Assembly: GCA_017989775.1 (NCBI GenBank)
Contig: JAGNPF010000010.1
Location: forward strand, 1 to 13,021
Direction of reading: 5' to 3'
Length of the DNA: 13,021 bases
DNA from: Flavobacterium sp.
Lineage (GTDB): Bacteria; Bacteroidota; Bacteroidia; Flavobacteriales; Flavobacteriaceae
Positions 6,314 to 13,021 of this stretch are shown in pieces. The position numbers and the translations under genes are program-made. Position 1 is the first letter of the stretch, and each line of letters begins with the position of its first letter. The notes beneath the pieces were generated by a model, which saw only the letters and a list, made by a program, of their open reading frames with translations, searched no databases and was not told where the DNA came from.

Positions 6314-8551
6314 TTATTTAATGGTTACCACGACTTCTTTCTGGATGTCACGAGAAGAATTTCCCAATTTCAAGGTGTAATTGCCTGATTCTACCGTCCA
6401 TTTTTTGGTTTCGACATTGTAATAGGCCAATTCTTTCACCGGAACTTGAAGGGTTACGATTTCGGATTTTCCCGCTGTTACCAATACTTTTTGAAAACCT
6501 TTCAATTCTTGGGCAGCGCGCTCAATTTTCGAATCGGATTTGGAAGAATACAATTGTACCACTTCTTGACCATCCATTTTTCCGGTGTTTTTAACGGTTA
6601 TGGAAACCGAGATGGTTTCTTTTTCCGTGTATGCTTTCTTGTCCGTTTTGGCATTATCGAAAGCAAAACTGGTGTACGACAATCCAAAACCAAATGGATA
6701 AAGTGGTTCTATTTTTTTAGTATCGAACCAACGGTAGCCTACCAAAATTCCTTCGGCATAATTTACCGTTTTGTCCCCTGGAAAACTGTTGGTGGCGTGA
6801 GCCGGAGAATCTTCAATCTTTTTAGGCATTGTCCAAGGCAATTTACCTGATGGATTTATTTTTCCAAGTAATATGTCTGCCAAAGCATTTCCTCCCTCGG
6901 AACCGTTGAACCAACTCCAGACCAAAGTTGGCGATTTTTGACTCAAATCGACAATGTCAAAAGGAGCTCCGGCAATGATGACAACGATTGTGTTTGGGTT
7001 GACCGCTCTAACTTTGTCAATCAATTCTTCTTGTGCAAAAGGGAGATTCAAATTTCTTCTGTCGGAAGCTTCGGTTTCGTAATCCCTATTTGAACCTGCA
7101 AAAACGATAGCCATATCCGAATTTTTGGCTGCTTCGATGGCTTCCTGCAATTTGGCTGGGTCTAATTGATCGATGGTTACCGGACCATTTGCAGTGATGT
7201 TGCCCAAATTCCCGGCGTTTCTCTTGTCATAACGCTCCAAATAGCCTTCGGCATAATTGATTTTGATGGAAGCCGGCAATCTGTTTTGCAAACCTTCCAA
7301 AGGCGTAATTTCTCTTTTGGTTTTAACACCTGCACCAAATCCGCCCAAGGCATTTTTCTTGGTCGCATTGTTTCCTATGACGGCAATGGATTTTATTCCA
7401 TTCAATTTCAAAGGCAAAACATTTTTGTCGTTTTTCAACAAAACTATGGCTTCCGATGCTATTTTGTAGGCATCTTGGTAATGCGCTTCGGTGGCAATGC
7501 TTCCTTTTACTCTGTTTTTTTGTTCGGTTCCCATAGCTTTTACTTGGAACAAAACATTTAAAATTCTTTTGACGTGTTTGTCAATTTCTGCTTCCGAGAT
7601 TTCACCAGCCTTGGCAGCCGCGATTAATTTATCGGCCAAGAAAAATTCGTTGAACGGTTTTGGAGTTCCCATTTCGATATCCAAACCGTTTTTCAAGGTT
7701 TTGACAGTGGAATGCACCGCGGCCCAATCCGATACGACAACACCTTTGAAACCCCATTCATCACGCAAAATGGTGTTCAACATATAGTCATTCTCGCACA
7801 AATAATCTCCCCTGAATTTGTTGTAAGCGCCCATAATGCTGTATGCATTGGCTTCTTTTACCGCAGCTTCGAAAGCCGGCAAGTAAATTTCACGCAAGGT
7901 TCTTTCGTCAATTTGAACATCGACAAAATCACGATTGGTTTCTTGGTTATTGGCAGCAAAGTGTTTCACGCAAGCCATAATATCGTTGTCTTGCAATCCA
8001 ACAATCAACGGCACGGCCATTTTTTTGTTCAAAAAAGGATCTTCGGTCGAATATTCATAAGTCCTCCCACCAAGTGGCGTTCTCACAATATTGATGGCTG
8101 GCGAAAGCAACATATCCTTGTCCCTGGCACGCATTTCCTGCCCTACGCTATTCCCGAAAGTGTAAGCCATTTTCGTGTTCCAAGTGGCGGCCAAAGCTCC
8201 AGATGCTGGATAATAAGTGGCAAAATCATTTGTCCAACCTGCTGCTCCCCAATTGTCACGATTAATTTCTTCCCGAACTCCCAAAGGACCATCGGCCATT
8301 TTCAATTCCGGAATTCCCAATCGCTTTACGCCACCGGTAGAAAACATGCTGTTGCCGTGCAACATTCCTATTTTTTCTTCCAATGTCATTTGAGCTACCA
8401 ATTTGTCTATTTCAGCATCGAAACTGCTGCCCAAAGATTTTACGGATTTCTCGTTCGACAGTTTCGTGTTTTTACCTGCTTGGGAATTCGCATTGTATCC
8501 TGTAAACAGTAACATTGAAAAAAGGGATAAAGTGATTATTTTATTTTTCAT
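6314..8551 (-). CDS. GH3 beta-glucosidase-like exo-glycosidase, exported
   Basis: A 745-residue retaining exo-enzyme of GH3, which releases terminal beta-linked glucose or xylose from oligosaccharides. Residues 1-24 form a signal peptide (MKNKIITLSLFSMLLFTGYNANSQ) with no lipobox, implying a periplasmic enzyme. Domain order is the usual three-part one: an N-terminal barrel (about 45-340) with KHFAANNQETNRD (196-208) and the nucleophile Asp275 in VVVSDWAA; an alpha/beta sandwich (about 370-600) with ETEASDRRNLNLP, where Glu494 is the best acid/base candidate; and a C-terminal fibronectin-III-like domain (about 650-735). Length is normal and both catalytic blocks are intact. GH3 includes beta-glucosidases and beta-xylosidases; glucosidase is my preference from overall resemblance to BglX-type proteins. 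It lies 28 bases after GH39 and 8 bases before GH5, the tightest part of the cluster. Confidence 0.93.
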   Translation of the reverse strand: MKNKIITLSLFSMLLFTGYNANSQAGKNTKLSNEKSVKSLGSSFDAEIDKLVAQMTLEEKIGMLHGNSMFSTGGVKRLGIPELKMADGPLGVREEINRDNWGAAGWTNDFATYYPASGALAATWNTKMAYTFGNSVGQEMRARDKDMLLSPAINIVRTPLGGRTYEYSTEDPFLNKKMAVPLIVGLQDNDIMACVKHFAANNQETNRDFVDVQIDERTLREIYLPAFEAAVKEANAYSIMGAYNKFRGDYLCENDYMLNTILRDEWGFKGVVVSDWAAVHSTVKTLKNGLDIEMGTPKPFNEFFLADKLIAAAKAGEISEAEIDKHVKRILNVLFQVKAMGTEQKNRVKGSIATEAHYQDAYKIASEAIVLLKNDKNVLPLKLNGIKSIAVIGNNATKKNALGGFGAGVKTKREITPLEGLQNRLPASIKINYAEGYLERYDKRNAGNLGNITANGPVTIDQLDPAKLQEAIEAAKNSDMAIVFAGSNRDYETEASDRRNLNLPFAQEELIDKVRAVNPNTIVVIIAGAPFDIVDLSQKSPTLVWSWFNGSEGGNALADILLGKINPSGKLPWTMPKKIEDSPAHATNSFPGDKTVNYAEGILVGYRWFDTKKIEPLYPFGFGLSYTSFAFDNAKTDKKAYTEKETISVSITVKNTGKMDGQEVVQLYSSKSDSKIERAAQELKGFQKVLVTAGKSEIVTLQVPVKELAYYNVETKKWTVESGNYTLKLGNSSRDIQKEVVVTIK

Positions 8552-8579
8552 AATATTTTTGGTCTTATTGTTTTTTAAA

Positions 8580-10172
8580 CTATTGTTTTATAAAATTCAG
8601 CAACAATACGTCGTTTTCATTCATCTTGAAATCCTTTTTATACATTCCGTTGGCATCAATTGTCACTGTTTCGGTTGCAATTGGCGCACCGTTGTTTTTT
8701 TCTTTCAGCGTATTTACTTGTTGTTTGGTCAGCTGATTGGGTTTGTTCATTCCCAAATAATTCGTAAAAACATCATTCACTTTGTAACCCACTTTGAAGA
8801 TTTCTAAAGTATAGCTCCCTTTTTGAAGTCCTGCCACTTCAATTTTGACGGTTCCTTTGGGTTTGGACGGCAAATCTTTTACATAATATTGCTGATTGTT
8901 GGTGGCATCCGGCAAGGTATAGGTGAAATCCCAAAACAAAACCTGCACGTCACCTTTTGCATTTTTGGTTACCCAAGAAGAAGTGTCGGCATTTTGAAGT
9001 TCTGTTTCTCCCAATTTGTTCAAAAAGGAATACGAAAAATAGGCCGGTTTCTTGATTCCCTGTGTATTCAACAAGCCGAAACCACCGTGAAAAGGCGTAA
9101 ATCTTGGCCCTGGTTCTTCAAAAATATCGGTAAAAACCCAATACGACATTGAGTTGGCGGCATTTCCCACTTGTTTCAATTTTTGAAGAATATAAGCCGC
9201 AGAATGGTAACTGTCGTGAATGGGATCGGCGGGTGTGTAAGACGAGCTCCACTCGGTGTAATGCAATTCGAGATTGGGTTTTGTTGATGCTGCAATTTCT
9301 TTTCTGGATTGCAACACATCGCCACTTACTGCCTCATTATCTTTGCTCAACACCGTTCCGCTTTGTCCAAATTCATCCAAAAAACCTTGCCCAACTCCAT
9401 AGGAATGTGTTGAAATAAAATCAATAGGAACCTTGTTTTTTTCGCAAAAATCAATCATCTCGCTTTCCCAAGCAGCTCCTGCAGTACCTGGCCCTCCTAC
9501 TTTATAGGCAGGATTTACGCTTTTGATGGCGCGGGTGCTGTAATCATACAATTTGAAATATTCGGCTTGTGTTCCTGTCCAAAAACCGGGAGTTAAATTG
9601 GGTTCGTTCCAAACCTCGAAATACCAAGTTTTGACTTCTTCTGCTCCGTAACGTTCCGTAAAATGTTGTGTCAAATTGCGGATTAAATCTCCCCATTTTT
9701 TGTAATCCTTTGGCGGAGTCACATTGCCTTTCCACCAAAAAATGGTTTCTTTTCCACTGGCCAAAGCCGACGGCATAAACCCTAATTCCACAAAAGGTTT
9801 CATGTCGATGCTCAAAATATAATCGAATAAAACATCGACATATTGGTAATTGTATTCCGGATTTCCTTTGTTGTCTTCACGATAAACCGCCATGTCGTCG
9901 GTTAATAAACCGTGCATCCGAATGTACTTGAAATCGCATTCTTTTTTTATCATGGCCAATTGTTGCTGCCAGTCGGCGCGCAATCCTTCATTGGCACGTC
10001 CCGCTCCAATGCACTCTTTGAACATCGTGTTCATTTTTCCTGCTGAGTTATTGTAATCAACTTTTATGATTCGATTCGCAGAAGCTGATTTTTTGGCATT
10101 CGAATTTTGTCCAAACAACGCTACATTGGATAGGTAGAATAGAAAAATCAGTTTTAATACATTTCTTTTCAT
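8580..10172 (-). CDS. GH39 beta-xylosidase-like glycosidase, exported
   Basis: A 530-residue retaining glycosidase of GH39, whose bacterial members are mostly beta-xylosidases releasing xylose from non-reducing ends of xylo-oligosaccharides. Residues 1-22 form a signal peptide (MKRNVLKLIFLFYLSNVALFGQ). The barrel shows FKYIRMHGLLTDD (81-93), the acid/base Glu190 in FEVWNEPNLTPGFW, FISTHSYGV (252-260) and the nucleophile Glu307 in LHYTEWSSSY. The C-terminal part (about 390-530) is a beta-sandwich ending in LLNFIKQ. Length matches the family. The gene follows the broken GH97 gene after a 65-base gap holding a strong palindrome, so its transcription depends on read-through or on a promoter I could not see. 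Beta-xylosidase is the likeliest activity; other beta-glycosides are possible. Confidence 0.88.
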   Translation of the reverse strand: MKRNVLKLIFLFYLSNVALFGQNSNAKKSASANRIIKVDYNNSAGKMNTMFKECIGAGRANEGLRADWQQQLAMIKKECDFKYIRMHGLLTDDMAVYREDNKGNPEYNYQYVDVLFDYILSIDMKPFVELGFMPSALASGKETIFWWKGNVTPPKDYKKWGDLIRNLTQHFTERYGAEEVKTWYFEVWNEPNLTPGFWTGTQAEYFKLYDYSTRAIKSVNPAYKVGGPGTAGAAWESEMIDFCEKNKVPIDFISTHSYGVGQGFLDEFGQSGTVLSKDNEAVSGDVLQSRKEIAASTKPNLELHYTEWSSSYTPADPIHDSYHSAAYILQKLKQVGNAANSMSYWVFTDIFEEPGPRFTPFHGGFGLLNTQGIKKPAYFSYSFLNKLGETELQNADTSSWVTKNAKGDVQVLFWDFTYTLPDATNNQQYYVKDLPSKPKGTVKIEVAGLQKGSYTLEIFKVGYKVNDVFTNYLGMNKPNQLTKQQVNTLKEKNNGAPIATETVTIDANGMYKKDFKMNENDVLLLNFIKQ

Positions 10173-10198
10173 TTGATTTTTTTTATTATGGAGATAAC

Positions 10199-10231
10199 AA
10201 ACCCGACAGGTTTTAAAAACCTGTCGGGTTT
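10199..10231. terminator. Strong palindrome between GH97 and GH39, likely terminator-type hairpin
   Basis: AAACCCGACAGGTTTT (10199-10214) and its perfect inverse (10216-10231) flank one base, giving a GC-rich 9-bp core extended by A/T pairs. It begins 7 bases after the GH97 stop on the minus strand. A moderately T-rich stretch (GTTTGTTAT) follows on that strand, so it could terminate weakly or stabilise the upstream mRNA. The CCCGACAGG/CCTGTCGGG core is one I recall at many Flavobacterium gene ends, but this was not searched. If it terminates fully, GH39 and the genes after it need their own promoter. Confidence 0.65.
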
Positions 10232-10237
10232 CTGAAA

Positions 10238-11700
10238 TTATAATTTCTTGAATCGAATGGCTGTTCCTCCAGCTCCGCCTAAATGCAGTTTCAATACATC
10301 CGAGGCTTTAACCGTTTTTTTGGAAATGGCAACTGCGGTTGGATTGTGCGTTTCATCCGCTCCTTCTGCATCGGCATAAATTTGGGCTTCATAGGTGGCT
10401 TTGGCATCCAAGAATGACAACGAAATATCCAAATCCCTTGCTTTTTCGTTGGTCATACTTCCCAAATACCAATCTTCGCTATTTTGATCTTTACGAACGG
10501 TTGTCAAGTATTCTCCAATTTCGGCATTCAATACTTTGGTGTCTGCCCAATCCGTTGGAACGTCTTTCAGGAATTGATACCCTGGCACTGCATAGTTTTC
10601 CGGAAGGTCGGCCAACATTTGAATTGGCGAATAAAAGTTTACATACATCGCCAATTGTTGCGCCGTTGTTCCGTGAACTCTTCTGCCGGGATATCCTTGT
10701 TTGATTTCAACATCCAAAACTCCCGGAGTGTATTCCATTGGCCCAGACAACATTCTTGTAAAGGGCAAAATAACTACGTGACTAGGTGGATTTCCGTCAC
10801 TCCAAGCGTTGTATTCCTGACCTCTAGCCGCTTCTCTGGCCAACATATTTGGATAGGTTCTGCGTTCACCTGTATCTTTTATCGGTTCGTGATAGAAAAC
10901 GGCTAAATCATATTCGGCTGCTTTTTGCAAAACATATCTGAAATAATTGACTCCAAACTGACCATGGTGCCATTCTTTCATATTTAATTTGGAACCCACA
11001 TGACCAATTTTAACCGTATGGATTCCTAATTTTTTGTACAAAGCAAAACCTTCATCAATTTGTTTCATGTAGTTAATCAAATTCGAACCCGTTTCATGAT
11101 ATCCAATAAGTTCCACCCCTTTTTCTTTTCCGTATTCCACTACTTTTTCCAAGTCAAAATTATCGGCACTTTGCGTGAAACTGAACATGTGCATCCTGTT
11201 TTCATACCAAGCTGGCGTCCAGCCTTTATTCCAGCCTTCAATCAATAAATGATGTAAACCCTCTTTGGCTGTAAAATCAATATATTCTTTGGCGTGTGCT
11301 GTAGTCGCTCCTTGTTTTTCTCCTTCCCAAAAAGTATATTTCCCGATGTGCATTGCCCACCAAATTCCGAAATATTTATACGGTTTGACATAGGACGGAT
11401 TGCCCATTTTGTTAGGCTCATTTAAATTTAGAATCAAATAGGAATCGATCAAGTCACCTGATTTTTCACCGATTTGAATGGTTCTCCAAGAAGAAGTAAA
11501 ACTGTCTTTCACGCGAACTTTCACGCCATCTGCCCAAGGCACCAAGTTGGCTTTTAATTGTGTTCCTTTCGTTTTCTCTAAAGTCATGCTAGCAAAATCG
11601 ACTAAGTTTGCTTCATGAAAACTCAATTTTAAACCGCTTTTGCTTTCGATGGTCAAGGGTGTGTGAACGGTATCTAAAGCATTTATTGGAGATTTAGTAT
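10238..11700 (-). pseudogene. GH97 alpha-glycosidase, 5' end removed by IS insertion
   Basis: About 486 codons of a GH97 (SusB-like) glycosidase remain; GH97 proteins usually have about 650-740 residues, so the signal peptide and much of the N-terminal beta-sandwich, roughly 180-220 residues, are missing. The frame runs unbroken from the stop at 10238 to the IS edge at 11700, then meets a TAA inside the IS terminal repeat. A TTG at 11656 can open a 472-codon reading frame, but GH97-like sequence (NALDTVHTPL) continues upstream of it, so it is not the native start. Counting from that TTG: HEANL (14-18), YHETGSN (Glu188), FYHEP (Glu257) and REAARGQEY (Glu275, Glu281). These match the paired base glutamates and acid/calcium-binding glutamates of inverting GH97 enzymes such as SusB. 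It was probably an alpha-glucosidase-type enzyme, now non-functional. Confidence 0.88.
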
Positions 11701-11717
11701 TAGTGCTGGTGCGTTAA
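11701..11717 (+). repeat. IS left terminal inverted repeat
   Basis: TAGTGCTGGTGCGTTAA, identical to the reverse complement of 13005-13021. Read on the minus strand it contributes a TAA stop (11714-11716) in the GH97 frame. Confidence 0.93.
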
Positions 11718-11825
11718 TTTTTATTTATTTGGTTTAATGCCTTTATTTTGTTGACAACAACAACGTTCTTTGATTTTTTGATTTGAATTGAAAGTTGATG
11801 ATTTTGCATTTTTAAATGTAAAATT

Positions 11826-12995
11826 ATGAATTCAGGTAAATATGTTTTTTCTCAAATATTAGAACTTGTTAATCGGTATGAGTTTGAAAAAATAGTAAAA
11901 ACTCACAAGGGTAATTATCGAGTACGAGAATTTAATTGTTGGAATCAATTTATACAATTATTTTTTGGACAACTTACTAATCTGAACTCCATAAGAGATA
12001 TTTGTTTGTGTCTCAAAGCTCACAATAATAAGCTGTACCATTTGGGTATCAAGAATTATGTAAGTCACACTACTTTATCAAGAGCTAATGAAAAACGGGA
12101 CTGGCAAATTTTTTCAGATTTTGGATATTATCTAATTGAATTAGTTCGCCCTCTTTACAAAAATAGTGTTGTGCCGCATTTGTCTATTGAAAATGAATTA
12201 TTTGCACTGGACTCAACGACAATTTCGTGCAGTATAAATCTCTTAATATGGGCTGAAGGAAAATATAGTCGTGGAGCAATAAAGATGCATACTTTACTCG
12301 ACTTGCGAGGCAGTATTCCTAGTTTTATTCTCATTACAGATGGCAAATGCCACGATAGCAATATACTGGACGAAATCACACCCGTGCCAGAAGCTATCTA
12401 TGTTATGGATAAAGCTTATGTTGATTTTAAGGCATTATATCGTATCAACATATTAGAGTCTTATTTTGTCACAAGAGCAAAAGCGACTTTAAAATATACG
12501 ATTATTGAGCAAAACTTTAATATCGATGAATCAACAGGCTTAAGAGCAGACAAGATAATTGAATTAACGATTGTAAAATCGAAAAAATTATATCCTGAAA
12601 AGCTCCGTTTAATAGAGTATTATGATACAGAAAAAGACAATTACCTCATTTTTATGACAAACAACTTTGAGGTATCAGCACTTGAGGTTTCTTATATTTA
12701 TAAAAACAGATGGCAAATTGAGACGTTTTTTAAATGGATAAAACAAAATTTGGTAATTAAAAAACTCTGGGGACATTCACAAAACGCAGTCAAAATACAT
12801 ATTTGGACTGCCATTTGTACCTATTTAATTGTTGCCTATGTGAAAAAATCTGTAAAAAGCGAATTGTCAATCTATCAGATTATGCAAATTTTAAGCATAT
12901 CTGCATTTGATAAAACGCCAATAAGTCAATTATTAAACGACTTTCAAAACAATCAAAATGTCAATGAACAACAATATAATATTTTTGATAATTAA
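11826..12995 (+). CDS. IS4-family DDE transposase
   Basis: A 389-residue transposase that would cut and join the ends of the surrounding IS. About residues 7-80 match the N-terminal DUF4372-type domain typical of Bacteroidota IS4 elements (FSQILELVNRYEFEKIV, then FNCWNQFIQLFFGQL). The RNase H-like DDE core follows: Asp129 in FALDSTTIS, Asp195 in YVMDKAYVD, and the IS4 signature Y-2-R-3-E-6-K at Tyr292, Arg295, Glu299 and Lys306 in YKNRWQIETFFKWIK. All three catalytic acids and the full frame are intact, so the element may still be active. The ATG at 11826 starts the family's usual N-terminus and has no strong Shine-Dalgarno, which is normal in this phylum. The stop lies 9 bases before the right terminal repeat. 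Confidence 0.95.
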   Translation: MNSGKYVFSQILELVNRYEFEKIVKTHKGNYRVREFNCWNQFIQLFFGQLTNLNSIRDICLCLKAHNNKLYHLGIKNYVSHTTLSRANEKRDWQIFSDFGYYLIELVRPLYKNSVVPHLSIENELFALDSTTISCSINLLIWAEGKYSRGAIKMHTLLDLRGSIPSFILITDGKCHDSNILDEITPVPEAIYVMDKAYVDFKALYRINILESYFVTRAKATLKYTIIEQNFNIDESTGLRADKIIELTIVKSKKLYPEKLRLIEYYDTEKDNYLIFMTNNFEVSALEVSYIYKNRWQIETFFKWIKQNLVIKKLWGHSQNAVKIHIWTAICTYLIVAYVKKSVKSELSIYQIMQILSISAFDKTPISQLLNDFQNNQNVNEQQYNIFDN

Positions 12996-13004
12996 AATAA
13001 TATT

Positions 13005-13021
13005 TTAACGCACCAGCACTA
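13005..13021 (-). repeat. IS right terminal inverted repeat
   Basis: TTAACGCACCAGCACTA, the exact inverse of the left end at 11701-11717. The window stops on its final base, so nothing beyond the IS can be seen. Confidence 0.92.

Larger units (their letters stand above)
11701..13021 (+). mobile_element. IS4-family insertion sequence, complete (1321 bp)
   Basis: Perfect 17-bp terminal inverted repeats bound one intact transposase gene. The left end cuts the GH97 reading frame and the right end coincides with the last base of the window. The element is visibly more AT-rich than the glycosidase genes beside it, consistent with separate ancestry. Ends, transposase and size suit the IS4 family; I did not assign a subgroup. 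The target duplication (usually 9-12 bp in this family) cannot be tested because the right flank is not shown; the left candidate is the last bases before 11701, such as GATTTAGTAT. A TTGACA at 11751-11756 has no matching -10 box, and several near-matches to TAnnTTTG upstream of the transposase do not single out one promoter. Confidence 0.9.

Noticed and set aside
7712..8512. 266-codon open frame on the plus strand, antisense to GH3
   Set aside because: It lies wholly inside the N-terminal half of an intact GH3 gene and shows no recognisable domain or start context; a shadow frame.
11654..11656. TTG as a true start for a short GH97 protein
   Set aside because: Sequence matching GH97 continues in frame upstream to the IS edge, and there is no ribosome-binding site or signal peptide at the TTG.
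11748..11763. Small palindrome TTGTTG-A-CAACAA inside the IS left end
   Set aside because: Six-base low-complexity arms are expected by chance in such sequence. It could bind transposase, but nothing supports that.
11751..11779. TTGACA as a sigma70-type promoter for the transposase
   Set aside because: The -35 hexamer is exact, but bases 17 away read TTTTTT with no TATAAT-like box, and Bacteroidota promoters normally use a different pattern.
1..13021. CRISPR array, tRNA/rRNA, defence or toxin-antitoxin genes, phage genes
   Set aside because: No regularly spaced repeats, no cloverleaf candidates or rRNA stretches, and no unassigned coding space large enough; every gap between genes is under 230 bases.

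Overview
The window looks like chromosome of a Bacteroidota bacterium, most likely Flavobacterium or a close relative. The evidence is low GC, a rich set of secreted glycoside hydrolases (GH), a BACON-domain lipoprotein with an acidic tail after its lipid-modified Cys, weak ribosome-binding sites, and intergenic palindromes of a kind I recall from Flavobacterium genomes. The genus is inferred from style, not from a marker gene.

Layout: bases 1-50 hold the last 15 codons of an unidentified plus-strand gene. It converges on a minus-strand cluster that fills 182-11700. In transcription order (right to left) the cluster is: a GH97 glycosidase broken at its 5' end (10238-11700), a GH39 beta-xylosidase-like enzyme (8580-10172), a GH3 beta-glucosidase-like enzyme (6314-8551), a BACON-GH5 endoglucanase-type surface lipoprotein (4803-6305), a sialate O-acetylesterase-like carbohydrate esterase (2629-4575) and a GH95 alpha-L-fucosidase/galactosidase (182-2575). 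From 11701 to the last base lies a complete IS4-family insertion sequence with 17-bp perfect terminal inverted repeats and one intact transposase gene.

How the genes work together: this reads as the enzyme half of a polysaccharide utilization locus for a decorated plant hemicellulose. The GH5 lipoprotein would cut backbone at the cell surface. The exported esterase, GH95, GH3, GH39 and (formerly) GH97 would remove acetyl groups, alpha-L-fucose or L-galactose caps and the remaining sugars in the periplasm. BACON-GH5, GH3, GH95 and esterase recall xyloglucan loci, while GH39, GH95 and GH97 also recall loci for complex substituted xylan; the sequence alone does not decide. No SusC/SusD pair, regulator or transporter is in view; these may lie beyond the insertion sequence.

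The main irregularities are mobile or repeat DNA. The IS removed the 5' part of the GH97 gene, and probably the cluster's promoter, from the visible locus. A 141-bp MITE-like element with 15-bp inverted ends and a 9-bp near-identical flanking duplication sits between the GH5 and esterase genes. Three further palindromes lie at gene ends. I saw no CRISPR, tRNA, rRNA, defence system or clearly new biochemical system.
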